Below are positions 14,681 through 24,700 of a stretch of DNA of 64,000 nucleotides, one piece after another; positions within the stretch are counted from its first letter, which is position 1; each line of letters begins with the position of its first letter. Under the pieces are notes generated by a model. The model saw only the letters and a list, made by a program, of their open reading frames with translations, was not told the origin of the DNA and did no database searches. The stretch covers positions 1 to 64,000 of the forward strand of contig JAZSQK010000046.1 in NCBI GenBank assembly GCA_045537915.1, read 5' to 3'. Origin of the DNA: SFWF01 sp045537915. Lineage in GTDB: Bacteria > Bacillota > Clostridia > Oscillospirales > Acutalibacteraceae. The translations under genes and the position numbers were made by a program.

Positions 14681-15844
14681 TTATTTGATAAGGCGGACAC
14701 GGATGATTCCGTCAACGCTCATCAGTTTATCCTCGATACCCTCGTGAATAGAATCAATATCAAGAATGGTGTATGCATAGTCGCCTCTGGAGCTGTTTTG
14801 CATATGGGCAACGTTAGTATCCTTCTCTGCGAGAGCGGTTGTAATTGCCGAAATGATACCGGGCATATTCTTGTGGATAACACAAACACGAGCCTGGGTG
14901 CTCCTGGGCATAGAAACTGCCGGCATATTTACAGAATTTACAATGTTGCCGTTTTCTATATAGTCGATGAGCTCGTTTGCAGCCATATATGCGCAGTTAT
15001 CCTCAGATTCGGGAGTAGATGCGCCAAGGTGAGGAATGGCAACAACATTCTCTACGCCGATCATTTCGTCCGACGGGAAGTCAACAACATAGGAAGCTAC
15101 CTTACCGTTTGCGAGTGCCTCAAGCATATCATCGCTGTTAACAAGCTCTCCTCTTGCAAAGTTGAGTATGCGAACGCCGTCCTTCATTTTAGCAAAGGCA
15201 TCCTTATTTACCGAACCCTTTGTATCCTTGGTACAAGGAATATGGAGAGTGATATAATCACTCTTCTCATAAAGCTCCTCAAGGCTGTCGCAATGAATGG
15301 TGGCGCTTGAAAGACTCCAAGCAGATTTAATCGAAAGATAAGGATCATAACCGTAAACCTTCATACCGAGCTTTGCAGCGGCATTAGCAACAAGAACACC
15401 GATTGCGCCGAGTCCCACAACGCCGAGGCTCTTACCCATAATTTCGGGTCCGACAAACTGGCCCTTGCCCTTTTCGACCATCTTGCCTACCTCTGCGCCG
15501 TTGCCCTTTAAGGTCTTTGCCCATTCAATTCCGGGGACAACCTTGCGGGAAGCGAGAAGAAGTCCCGCAATAACAAGCTCCTTAACGGCGTTAGCATTAG
15601 CGCCGGGAGTGTTGAAAACAACTATTCCCTCCTCTGCGCAACGGTCGCAAGGAATATTGTTAACTCCCGCTCCGGCTCTGGCAATAGCAAGAAGGCTCTC
15701 GGGGAAAACCTCATCATGAAGAGCAGCAGAACGGACAACTGCTCCGACAGGCGCTTCTACGCTATCGGAAATCTCATATTTAGACAAATCGAACTGTGAA
15801 AGTCCGATAGGCGAAATTTTGTTATAAGTCTTAATCTGGTACAT
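14681..15844 (-). CDS. serA: D-3-phosphoglycerate dehydrogenase
   Basis: 387 aa. Oxidises 3-phosphoglycerate to phosphohydroxypyruvate, the first step of serine synthesis and the partner of SerC. NAD motif GVVGLGAIGVLVAN, catalytic Arg in NFARGELVN and His in IPHLGASTPESE, then a C-terminal ACT domain (IHKNMPGIISAITTALAE) that usually binds serine. The start at 15844 follows GGGGG and gives MYQIKTYNKI; the longer frame to 15916 runs through the promoter. It is the short SerA form without the intervening domain. Confidence 0.95.
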   Translation of the reverse strand: MYQIKTYNKISPIGLSQFDLSKYEISDSVEAPVGAVVRSAALHDEVFPESLLAIARAGAGVNNIPCDRCAEEGIVVFNTPGANANAVKELVIAGLLLASRKVVPGIEWAKTLKGNGAEVGKMVEKGKGQFVGPEIMGKSLGVVGLGAIGVLVANAAAKLGMKVYGYDPYLSIKSAWSLSSATIHCDSLEELYEKSDYITLHIPCTKDTKGSVNKDAFAKMKDGVRILNFARGELVNSDDMLEALANGKVASYVVDFPSDEMIGVENVVAIPHLGASTPESEDNCAYMAANELIDYIENGNIVNSVNMPAVSMPRSTQARVCVIHKNMPGIISAITTALAEKDTNVAHMQNSSRGDYAYTILDIDSIHEGIEDKLMSVDGIIRVRLIK

Positions 15845-15884
15845 AACCAAACCCCCACTAAAAAATATAATAATACATATTGAC

Positions 15885-15913
15885 ATTATATTATCAATCT
15901 TTTTAAAAGTCAA
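15885..15913 (-). promoter_or_regulatory. Promoter of serA
   Basis: TTGACT (15913-15908), 17-base spacer, TATAAT (15890-15885) on the minus strand. Its position inside the longer reading frame supports the downstream serA start. Confidence 0.82.
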
Positions 15914-15941
15914 CACAAAAAGATGTGAATAAGTTTAAACT

Positions 15942-15972
15942 AAAAGCGGAAATGCTTATACATTTCCGCTTA
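15942..15972 (-). terminator. Terminator of the beta-propeller protein gene
   Basis: AAGCGGAAATG/CATTTCCGCTT stem with a six-base loop and TTTTAGTTT following on the minus strand. Confidence 0.8.
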
Positions 15973-15983
15973 AAAAGATTTAA

Positions 15984-16952
15984 TTATAAAGTATACTTAA
16001 AGAATGACTCAAGGAATTCCTGTTCGGTGCCGTCATATTCGGCAAGGGCAAGGAACTCGGTTCCCATCTGATTGCCCCAGCTGTAAGAAATTACGGTCTT
16101 GCCGTTATAATTACAGAAATCAACGTCACTGTTATTGATATCAACAGCCGTCTTGATGTACTCAAGCTCTTCAGCAGTAAAGCGTTCGGGATGGATTACC
16201 TTGCGGTCATCATCGTCATACATCAGCACAGGAAGTACGTGGCCGGGTTCAAAGGTTTCAATATCCTTTGTGCGAACGATATAGGGTACTAAACGGAAGT
16301 AAGGCATAATCTCAAGATAAATCATATAATAATATCCGTCGTAGTATCTTATTGTAGGACAAGCCGAATAACGATCTTTAGTGTATATGTACTTATCAAT
16401 CGGCATAAGCTCCCAATCAAGCAGATTTTCAGACCTTGCGAATATAACAGTAAAGTAATTACCGATTATCTCCTTAGGTCCATAAACCTCAATTGCCATT
16501 ATATATCCATTATCATCTTTACAAACCGATGTGTTATAAGCTTTAAGTCCCTCAGGAAGGTCTATAACCTTTTTGCTCTCCCAGTTTTCAAGGTCTTTCG
16601 ACCAGAAGATACTGATAGAAGTAGCGTCTCCATCAGGTGCTGCTGACCCAACGCTGTACATTGTATCATTTTCAGTGTACGCACATCCAAAAGAATGCGA
16701 GAATGCGAAAGGTTTTCCAACCTCTTCATCGGTTTCTAAATTAGCAAAACGGAAATATCCCTCTGTGCGTTCCTTGAAAAATCTACCTGTGCCTGATGCG
16801 GCCGGACGAAGCCATTCGAACAAAAGAAGCTCGTTCTTCCAAACGATAGGTGTTGACTCAACAATGCCAACCCTTATTGTGCCGAGCTTTTTAATAGGTT
16901 TTTTCTCGGTTGCTTTACAAGTTTTTAAAAATCCTCTGTAATCCGTTATCAT
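15984..16952 (-). CDS. Beta-propeller glycoside hydrolase-like protein
   Basis: 322 aa, no signal peptide. Repeating aromatic-rich strands (FWSKDLENWE, FARSENLLDWE, YYDGYYYMIYLE, NGKTVISYSWGNQ) suggest a five-bladed propeller like glycosidase clan families GH32/43/130, but I cannot assign a family or catalytic acids with confidence. GGAGGG precedes the ATG, and the gene has its own promoter with a symmetric element beside the -10 box. It stands alone between serA and tuf. Confidence 0.6.
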   Translation of the reverse strand: MITDYRGFLKTCKATEKKPIKKLGTIRVGIVESTPIVWKNELLLFEWLRPAASGTGRFFKERTEGYFRFANLETDEEVGKPFAFSHSFGCAYTENDTMYSVGSAAPDGDATSISIFWSKDLENWESKKVIDLPEGLKAYNTSVCKDDNGYIMAIEVYGPKEIIGNYFTVIFARSENLLDWELMPIDKYIYTKDRYSACPTIRYYDGYYYMIYLEIMPYFRLVPYIVRTKDIETFEPGHVLPVLMYDDDDRKVIHPERFTAEELEYIKTAVDINNSDVDFCNYNGKTVISYSWGNQMGTEFLALAEYDGTEQEFLESFFKYTL

Positions 16953-16991
16953 AGAATACCCTCCTGCAAAGGTTAATTATATTATGCTCAT

Positions 16992-17020
16992 ATTATCTCA
17001 TATAGGTCATAATGTGTCAA
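16992..17020 (-). promoter_or_regulatory. Promoter of the beta-propeller protein gene
   Basis: TTGACA (17020-17015), 17-base spacer, GATAAT (16997-16992) on the minus strand. The spacer contains a dyad-like ATGACCTATATGAGAT segment that could bind a repressor. Confidence 0.72.
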
Positions 17021-17086
17021 TATATTTTCCGTCATATTATTTGTATAAAAAAGGATAGTTTCAGCTATACGAAAAATTATTGTGCT

Positions 17087-17122
17087 AAAAAAACGGATGC
17101 ACCTTGCGGTACATCCGTTTTA
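17087..17122 (-). terminator. Terminator of tuf
   Basis: ACGGATG...CATCCGT stem followed by T7 on the minus strand, 20 bases after the tuf stop. Confidence 0.9.
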
Positions 17123-17140
17123 AATTGCAGAAAATCTGAA

Positions 17141-18340
17141 TTAGTCGTTGATCTTGGTAACAACGCCTGAACCTACGGTTCTACCACCCTCACGGATAGC
17201 GAAACGAAGTCCTTCTTCGATAGCGATAGGAGTGATGAGTTCAACATCCATCTCTACGTTATCTCCAGGCATACACATCTCTGTTCCAGCGGGAAGAGAG
17301 ATAACGCCGGTAACGTCGGTAGTTCTGAAGTAGAACTGAGGACGATAGTTGTTGAAGAAAGGAGTATGACGTCCACCTTCATCCTTAGAAAGAACGTAAA
17401 CCTGACCATGGAACTTGGTGTGGGGGTTTACAGAGCCGGGCTTACAAAGAACCTGACCACGCTCGATCACAGTTCTCTGGATACCACGGAGAAGAGCACC
17501 GATGTTGTCGCCTGCCTCAGCATAGTCAAGAAGCTTACGGAACATTTCGATTCCGGTAACAACAGTCTTCTTTCTCTCGTCGGTAAGACCAATGATTTCA
17601 ACTTCCTCAGAAGTGCGGAGCTGTCCACGCTCAACACGGCCGGTAGCAACAGTACCACGTCCAGTGATGGTGAAAACGTCCTCAACAGGCATAAGGAAGG
17701 GAAGGTCAGCCTTACGGTCAGGAGTGGGGATATAGCTGTCAACAGCATCCATAAGCTCAGCAATAGGAGCATACTGGGGAAGAGTAGGATCGTTGTCAGC
17801 GATAAGAGCCTGATGAGCAGAACCCTTGATGATAGGAGTATCGTCGCCGGGGAACTCATAGCTGTCAAGAGTCTCACGGATTTCCATCTCAACGAGTTCG
17901 AGAAGCTCTTCGTCGTCAACGAGGTCGGTCTTGTTCATGAATACAACAATGTAAGGAACGCCAACCTGACGAGCAAGGAGAAGGTGCTCCTTGGTCTGAG
18001 CCATAGGTCCGTCGGTAGAAGCGATAACGAGGATAGCGCCGTCCATCTGAGCAGCACCGGTGATCATGTTCTTAACATAGTCAGCGTGTCCGGGGCAGTC
18101 AACGTGTGCATAGTGACGAGCGTCGGTCTCGTACTCAACGTGTGCGGTATTGATTGTAATACCACGCTCTCTCTCTTCGGGAGCCTTATCGATGTTTGCA
18201 TAGTCCTCAAACTGTGCCTGTCCCTTAAGAGAAAGGTACTTAGTGATAGCAGCAGTAAGAGTAGTCTTACCATGGTCAACGTGACCAATGGTACCAATGT
18301 TTACATGGGGCTTAGTTCTTTCAAATTTTGCCTTTGCCAT
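17141..18340 (-). CDS. tuf: Elongation factor Tu
   Basis: 399-aa GTPase delivering aminoacyl-tRNA to the ribosome. GHVDHGKTT, DCPGHADY and NKTD motifs are intact, followed by domains 2 and 3 of normal length. AGGAGG precedes the ATG. It lies downstream of fusA but has its own promoter (18395-18423) and terminator, so it can be made independently of the str operon. Confidence 0.99.
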   Translation of the reverse strand: MAKAKFERTKPHVNIGTIGHVDHGKTTLTAAITKYLSLKGQAQFEDYANIDKAPEERERGITINTAHVEYETDARHYAHVDCPGHADYVKNMITGAAQMDGAILVIASTDGPMAQTKEHLLLARQVGVPYIVVFMNKTDLVDDEELLELVEMEIRETLDSYEFPGDDTPIIKGSAHQALIADNDPTLPQYAPIAELMDAVDSYIPTPDRKADLPFLMPVEDVFTITGRGTVATGRVERGQLRTSEEVEIIGLTDERKKTVVTGIEMFRKLLDYAEAGDNIGALLRGIQRTVIERGQVLCKPGSVNPHTKFHGQVYVLSKDEGGRHTPFFNNYRPQFYFRTTDVTGVISLPAGTEMCMPGDNVEMDVELITPIAIEEGLRFAIREGGRTVGSGVVTKIND

Positions 18341-18394
18341 TAGAATTTCCTCCTTAAATAAAAACAGATAAAAACTTTTAGAGTCTTCCGCTAC

Positions 18395-18423
18395 ATTGTA
18401 ACAAAAAACTATTGATTTTTCAA
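18395..18423 (-). promoter_or_regulatory. Promoter of tuf
   Basis: TTGAAA (18423-18418), 17-base spacer, TACAAT (18400-18395) on the minus strand, in the fusA-tuf gap. Confidence 0.8.
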
Positions 18424-18435
18424 GTATTATTTTAC

Positions 18436-18463
18436 GTTTTGGAGGGATTTAACCCTCCAAAAC
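18436..18463 (-). terminator. Hairpin after fusA
   Basis: Perfect 11-bp stem (GTTTTGGAGGG/CCCTCCAAAAC). The following minus-strand sequence GTAAAATAAT is not a good U-tract, so this is likely a partial terminator or an mRNA end-stabilising hairpin. Confidence 0.6.
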
Positions 18464-18479
18464 ACTAATTCGACTAAAA

Positions 18480-20567
18480 TTAGTCCTTCTTTGCTCTGGT
18501 AGCAACGATTTTTTCAGCAATGCTCTTCGGAATTTCCTGATATCCGTCAGGTTCCATTACATACTGACCACGGCCCTGAGTTTTGGAACGAAGGTCGGTA
18601 GCGTAGCCGAACATATCAGCAAGAGGAACTCTTGCATTGATCTGCTTAACGCCGCCTGCTCTGTCCTCAAAGCCCTGAATCATACCACGACGAGCATTAA
18701 GGTCGCCGATAACGTCGCCCATATACTCTTCAGGAACGATAACAGTAACCTTCATAAGAGGCTCAAGAAGCACGGGGTTAGCCTTTCTGCAAGCCTCCTT
18801 GAATGCCATAGAACCGGCAATCTTGAATGCCATTTCAGAAGAGTCAACTTCGTGATAAGAACCGTCATAAAGGGTAACCTTAACGTCAACAACCGGATAG
18901 CCTGCGAGAACACCCGAAGAGAGTGCGCCCTGAATACCCTGGTCAACAGGTCCGATGAATTCCTTAGGAATAGAACCGCCGGTTACAGAGTTAATGAACT
19001 CATAGCCCTTGCCGGACTCGTTGGGTTCAAGAATAATCTTAACGTGACCGTACTGACCTGAACCACCCGACTGACGCTTGTACTTGGTTTCGTGGTCAAC
19101 CTTGGCACGAACGGTTTCCTTATAGGCAACCTGAGGTGCACCAACGTTTGCCTCAACCTTGAACTCACGGAGAAGTCGGTCAACGATGATTTCTAGGTGG
19201 AGCTCACCCATTCCGGCAATAAGAGTTTGTCCGGTTTCTTCATCGGTATAAGCCTTGAAGGTAGGATCTTCCTCTGCAAGCTTTGCGAGGGCTATACCCA
19301 TCTTCTCCTGACCAACCTTGGTCTTGGGCTCGATAGCAACACGGATAACGGGATCCGGGAAGTTCATTGACTCAAGGATAATGGGATGCTTCTCATCGCA
19401 GAGGGTATCACCTGTTGTGGTGTTCTTAAGACCAACTGCAGCAGCGATATCGCCCGAGTAAACGGTCTCAAGGTCCTCACGGTGGTTAGCGTGCATCTGA
19501 AGGATACGTCCCATACGTTCCTTATTGTCTTTAACAGAGTTGTATACGCTTGCACCTGCATCAATAGTACCCGAATAAACACGGAAGAAGCAGATCTTAC
19601 CAACGAAGGGGTCGGTAGCGATCTTGAATGCAAGAGCCGAGAAAGGCTCTGAATCAGAAGAATGTCTTACTTCCTCTTCTTCAGTATCGGGGTTAATACC
19701 CTTGATAGCTTCAACGTCGGTCGGAGCGGGCATATAGTCAACGATATTGTCGAGCAGGGGCTGTACGCCCTTGTTGCGATAAGAAGTACCGCAGCAAATC
19801 GGAACCATTGTTCCTGCAATTGTAGACTTTCTGATAATCTTCTTCATATCCTCAACAGAAGGAATAGATCCATCCTCGAGGTATGCCATCATAAGATCGT
19901 CATCCTGCTCAACGATGTGCTCGATCATCTCGGAACGGTACTGCTCAGCGAGTTCCTTCATATCTTCAGGAATCTCCTCAACACGTACATCCTTTCCAAG
20001 ATCGTCGTAGTACATAATTGCATTATTGTTTACAAGGTCGATAATTCCCTTAAAGTCAGACTCAGCGCCGATAGGCAGCTGGATCGGAAGAGCGTTACAC
20101 TGGAAACGATCTTTGATCATCTTGAGAACATTAAAGAAATCTGCACCGAGGATGTCCATCTTGTTAACATAAATCATTCTCGGAACCTTGTATTCGTCAG
20201 CCTGACGCCAAACGGTTTCAGACTGGGGCTCAACACCGCCCTTTGCGCAAAGAACAGTTACAGAGCCGTCAAGTACACGCAGCGAACGCTGAACCTCAAC
20301 AGTGAAGTCAACGTGTCCGGGAGTGTCGATAATATTGATACGATGGTCTTTCCAGAAGCAAGTGGTAGCAGCCGAAGTAATGGTGATACCTCTCTCCTGC
20401 TCCTGTGCCATCCAGTCCATTGTAGCTGTACCGTCGTGCGTTTCTCCGAGTTTACGGTTAACACCGGTATAGTACAAAATACGCTCGGTAGTAGTTGTCT
20501 TACCGGCGTCGATGTGCGCCATAATACCAATATTTCTTGTCATTTCAAGAGATACTTTTCTTGCCAT
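18480..20567 (-). CDS. fusA: Elongation factor G
   Basis: 695-aa translocation GTPase. AHIDAGKTT, DTPGHVDF and NKMD motifs, then domains II-V. Length and order are standard. It follows rpsG by 34 bases, continuing the classical rpsL-rpsG-fusA str operon. Confidence 0.99.
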   Translation of the reverse strand: MARKVSLEMTRNIGIMAHIDAGKTTTTERILYYTGVNRKLGETHDGTATMDWMAQEQERGITITSAATTCFWKDHRINIIDTPGHVDFTVEVQRSLRVLDGSVTVLCAKGGVEPQSETVWRQADEYKVPRMIYVNKMDILGADFFNVLKMIKDRFQCNALPIQLPIGAESDFKGIIDLVNNNAIMYYDDLGKDVRVEEIPEDMKELAEQYRSEMIEHIVEQDDDLMMAYLEDGSIPSVEDMKKIIRKSTIAGTMVPICCGTSYRNKGVQPLLDNIVDYMPAPTDVEAIKGINPDTEEEEVRHSSDSEPFSALAFKIATDPFVGKICFFRVYSGTIDAGASVYNSVKDNKERMGRILQMHANHREDLETVYSGDIAAAVGLKNTTTGDTLCDEKHPIILESMNFPDPVIRVAIEPKTKVGQEKMGIALAKLAEEDPTFKAYTDEETGQTLIAGMGELHLEIIVDRLLREFKVEANVGAPQVAYKETVRAKVDHETKYKRQSGGSGQYGHVKIILEPNESGKGYEFINSVTGGSIPKEFIGPVDQGIQGALSSGVLAGYPVVDVKVTLYDGSYHEVDSSEMAFKIAGSMAFKEACRKANPVLLEPLMKVTVIVPEEYMGDVIGDLNARRGMIQGFEDRAGGVKQINARVPLADMFGYATDLRSKTQGRGQYVMEPDGYQEIPKSIAEKIVATRAKKD

Positions 20568-20601
20568 AATATCCTCCTAAATAAAGCAATACGGTATTAT
20601 C

Positions 20602-21072
20602 TTACCATCTGTAGTGTGCAAAAGCCTTATTGGCTTCAGCCATCTTATGAACGTCTTCACGTTTCTTAGCAGCTCCGCCGATTCCGTTAACTGCATCCAT
20701 AATCTCGCCTGCAAGTCTTTCCTTCATAGTTCTCTCGGAACGCTTGCGGCTGTATGCTGTCAGCCAACGAAGACCAAGGGTCTGCTTTCTTTCAGGACGA
20801 ACCTCAAAAGGAACCTGGTAGGTAGCACCGCCCTTACGGACAGATTTTACCTCTAAGAGCGGCATAACATTTTCCATAGCCTGCTCAAAAACCTCTAACG
20901 GTTCTTTTCCTGTCTTTTCGTTAATAATGTTGAAAGCACCATATACAATCTTCTGGGCTACACCCTTCTTACCGTCAAGCATAACGTTGTTGATAAGGCG
21001 TGTAACGATCTTAGAGTTGTACATAGGATCGGGCAAAACGTCACGTTTTGCAACAAAACCTCTTCTTGGCAC
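20602..21072 (-). CDS. rpsG: 30S ribosomal protein S7
   Basis: 156 aa from a GTG at 21072, which gives the normal S7 start (PRRGFVAKRDVLPDPMYNSK) and follows GGAGG by eight bases; an in-frame ATG at 21090 overlaps the ribosome site and would add six residues. S7 nucleates the 3' domain of 16S rRNA. Confidence 0.97.
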   Translation of the reverse strand: MPRRGFVAKRDVLPDPMYNSKIVTRLINNVMLDGKKGVAQKIVYGAFNIINEKTGKEPLEVFEQAMENVMPLLEVKSVRKGGATYQVPFEVRPERKQTLGLRWLTAYSRKRSERTMKERLAGEIMDAVNGIGGAAKKREDVHKMAEANKAFAHYRW

Positions 21073-21202
21073 TTCTCTTCCCTCCTTCACATTAATGATA
21101 TCATAGGTACTCGAAAATCTTTCCCGTGTGTACCAAGCTGAGCGTATATATAAACGCCGCTTGATAAATCTGCAGCTTTAGTTTCTACTTTGATTTAAAA
21201 AC

Positions 21203-21628
21203 TTACTTTGCTGCGCCTGCCTTGGGACGCTTTGCACCGTATTTCGAACGAGACTGCATTCTCTTGGCAACGCCCTGAGCATCAAGTGTTCCTCTTACAA
21301 TATGGTAACGAACACCAGGCAGGTCCTTAACACGGCCGCCACGGATAAGAACAACAGAGTGTTCCTGCAGATTGTGTCCGATACCCGGAATATAAGCAGA
21401 AACTTCGATTCCGTTAGAAAGACGAACTCTCGCAATCTTACGAAGAGCAGAGTTAGGCTTCTTAGGGCTTACGGTCTTAACTGCAGTACAAACGCCTCTC
21501 TTCTGAGGAGAATCGTTATCGGTCAAAGAACGCTTCATAGAGTTGTAGCCCTTAAGGAGCGCAGGAGCTTTGGCCTTCTTTTCGATGGTCTCTCTTCCGC
21601 TGCGTACTAACTGGTTAAAGGTCGGCAT
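21203..21628 (-). CDS. rpsL: 30S ribosomal protein S12
   Basis: 141 aa starting MPTFNQLVRSGR, after GAGGAGG. The decoding-site loops PKKPNSALRK and GGRVKDLPGVRYH carry the usual lysines, so no streptomycin-resistance change is seen there. The longer Gram-positive form of S12 is typical. First gene of the rpsL-rpsG-fusA unit, with a dedicated promoter at 21741-21769. Confidence 0.98.
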   Translation of the reverse strand: MPTFNQLVRSGRETIEKKAKAPALLKGYNSMKRSLTDNDSPQKRGVCTAVKTVSPKKPNSALRKIARVRLSNGIEVSAYIPGIGHNLQEHSVVLIRGGRVKDLPGVRYHIVRGTLDAQGVAKRMQSRSKYGAKRPKAGAAK

Positions 21629-21658
21629 ATGGCACCTCCTCATAATAAAATGTATATG

Positions 21659-21686
21659 ACGCAGACGGAATTTCTCCCGTCTGCGT
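21659..21686 (-). terminator. Hairpin in the rpsL leader
   Basis: ACGCAGACGG/CCGTCTGCGT 10-bp perfect stem with an 8-base loop, in the rpoC-rpsL gap downstream of the rpsL promoter. There is no strong U-tract; it may be a leader regulatory hairpin. Confidence 0.5.
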
Positions 21687-21740
21687 TATATCTTATCTAG
21701 TGATTACAGGCACAAAGCCCATAATCTCACACATTAAAGG

Positions 21741-21769
21741 ATTTTATCACTAAAATCAAGTCTTGTCAA
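21741..21769 (-). promoter_or_regulatory. Promoter of rpsL-rpsG-fusA
   Basis: TTGACA (21769-21764), 17-base spacer, TAAAAT (21746-21741) on the minus strand in the rpoC-rpsL gap. Confidence 0.82.
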
Positions 21770-21780
21770 CAGTTTTTTAA

Positions 21781-24700
21781 TTATTCTGCAACAGCCTCAA
21801 AAGTGATTTCTTCCTCCTCTTCTTCCTCCTGGTCGATGATGTCCTTAGCACCCGTACCTGCAGGAACAAGCTTACCGATGATTACGTTCTCCTTAAGTCC
21901 GAAGAGCGGATCTACCTTACCCTTGATAGCGGCCTCGGTCAGAACCCTTGTGGTTTCCTGGAAGGAAGCTGCCGAAAGGAAGGATTCGGTTGCAAGAGAT
22001 GCCTTGGTTATACCGAGCAGAGTCTGGTTATACTGCGCCGGCTGAAGTTCGGTCTCTCCTGCTGCAATTCTTGCCTCTATCTCCTCGTTTGCCTCGTAAA
22101 CCTCGGCAAGTTCATAGCTTACGCCCTGGAGAAGCTTGGTTGAACCGGAGTCGGTAATTACAAACTTCTTCATCATCTGGCGAATGATAACCTCAATGTG
22201 CTTATCGTTGATGTCAACACCCTGTGTACGATAAGCATTCTGAATCTCGGCAATGATATATTCCTGAACTGCATCAGGGCCCTGAGCCTCAAGAATATCC
22301 TGAGGATACTTAGCACCGGGGATGAGGAGGTCTCCTGCCTTTACATAGTCGCCTTCACTAACAAGAGGACGTATTCCGTAAGGAATGATAACCTTTTCTT
22401 CACGGATATTTTCATCGTCGGTAATAACAATAACATTGCTCTTCTTCTCTTCCTGAATGCGAACACGGCCATCAATCTTGGCTATAAGTCCACAACGCTT
22501 GGGGCGTCTTGCTTCAAATAACTCTTCAACACGGGGTAGACCCTGAGTAATATCTTCGGTAGATGCGATACCGCCGGTATGGAAGGTTCTCATCGTAAGC
22601 TGTGTACCAGGTTCTCCGATAGACTGAGCAGCTACTATACCGACCGCCTCGCCTACTGTTACAGGCTTACCTGTAGCAAGGTTCGAACCGTAGCACTTGA
22701 TACATACGCCGTGGTGGCTGTGACAGGTAAGAATAGAGCGAATGGTAACCTTTTCTACCCCTGTATCGCAAATCTTCTTTGCATCGTCGGGGTCCATCAT
22801 CTTATCCTTGGAAACGAGGACCTCTCCGGTTGTCTCGTCAACAAAGTCATTAAGGAGATATCTTCCGACAAGACGCTCGGAAAGCTTTTCAATCTCGTGA
22901 TTGCCGTCCATAACGGCCGAAATTACAAGTCCTTCTTCAGCATTACAATCCTCGTCACGAATAATTACATCCTGCGCAACGTCGACAAGTCGACGGGTAA
23001 GATAACCCGAGTCTGCGGTACGAAGAGCGGTGTCGGCAAGTCCCTTACGTGCACCACGGGAGGAAATGAAGTATTCCTGAACGTTAAGTCCTTCACGGTA
23101 GCTGTCACGAATCGGAACCTCGATAACCTTACCTGCGGTATTCGAGATAAGTCCACGCATACCTGCAAGCTGACGAATCTGCGCCATAGAACCACGGGCG
23201 CCCGAATCTGCCATCATAAAGATGGGATTGAACTCATCAAGGTGGTCCTTCAAAGCGTTACCGACATCCTCAGAGGTCTTATTCCAGATCTCAATTACGT
23301 GGCGGCTCTTTTCTTCCTTACTGATAAGGCCTCGATTGTAGTTTCTGGTAACCTTATCTATCTGCTTTTCAGCGCTATCAAGCAATTCTGCCTTTACGGG
23401 AGGAATAACGGCATCGCTAACAGCAACCGTTATAGCGCCCTTTGTAGAGAACTTAAAGCCTGTAGCCTTTATATTATCGAGAACGATTGCGGCTTCGCTT
23501 GTGCCATGCTTTGCAATACAAGCGTCAACAATCTTACCAAGCTGTTTCTTGCCGACCTTATTCTGAATAATATCGTCATTGCTTTCAACCTTAAGCTTTG
23601 AAGGATCCTTAAGGCTAAAGGTTATTTCAAGGTCAAATGCATGTTCTTCATCGTTACGGTTTACAAAGCCGAGGTCCTGAGGAATAGACTCGTTAAAGAG
23701 AATAAATCCTACTGTACACCAAACAAGCTTTGATTTTCCGTTCTTTGTAAATCTTACACGGATAGGTGCGTGAAGTCCCACCACTCCGTCATTATAAGCC
23801 ATAATGGCTTCGTTAGTATCCTTAAATACCTTATTTGCGCCCGGCTCATCTGCCTTAACAAGTGTAAGGTAGTAGGAACCGAGAACCATATCCTGAGTAG
23901 GAACCGCAACAGGCTTTCCGTCAGAGGGCTTAAGCAGGTTGTTTGCAGCAAGCATAAGGAATCTTGCTTCGGCCTGAGCCTCTGCCGAAAGGGGTACGTG
24001 AACAGCCATCTGGTCGCCGTCGAAGTCGGCGTTGTATGCCGTACATACAAGCGGATGAAGCTTAATTGCCTTTCCTTCTACCAAAACAGGCTCAAATGCC
24101 TGAATACCGAGTCTATGAAGTGTAGGCGCACGGTTGAGAAGTACAGGATGCTCCTTGATTACCATCTCGAGAGCGTCCCAAATTTCTCCTGATGCACGTT
24201 CAACCATCTTTCTGGCTGTCTTAATGTTAGTAGCGGCTTTGGTCTCAACCAGTCTCTTCATTACGAAGGGCTTGAAGAGCTCAAGGGCCATTTCCTTAGG
24301 AAGACCGCACTGATACATCTTAAGTTCAGGACCAACAACGATAACCGAACGTCCCGAATAGTCAACACGCTTACCGAGAAGGTTCTGACGGAAACGTCCC
24401 TGCTTACCCTTAAGCATATCCGAAAGGGATTTGAGGGCACGGTTGTTGGGGCCTGTTACAGCCTTTCCTCTTCTGCCATTATCGATAAGAGCGTCAACGG
24501 CCTCCTGGAGCATTCTCTTCTCGTTTCTGACAATTATATCAGGCGCTCCGAGTTCAAGAAGTCTCTTAAGACGGTTGTTACGGTTGATTACTCTTCTGTA
24601 GAGGTCGTTAAGGTCGGAGGTGGCGAATCTGCCGCCGTCGAGCTGTACCATAGGACGAAGATCGGGAGGAATGACAGGAAGCACGTCGAGAATCATCCAC

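Noticed and set aside
17366..18343. Open 325-codon frame opposite tuf
   Set aside because: It lies entirely on the antisense of EF-Tu; its length reflects biased codon use in a highly expressed gene, and its composition is low-complexity.
19662..20669. Open 335-codon frame opposite fusA
   Set aside because: Antisense shadow that runs across the fusA-rpsG junction; no ribosome site.
22579..23601. Open 340-codon frame opposite rpoC
   Set aside because: Antisense shadow of the beta' gene with no motif.
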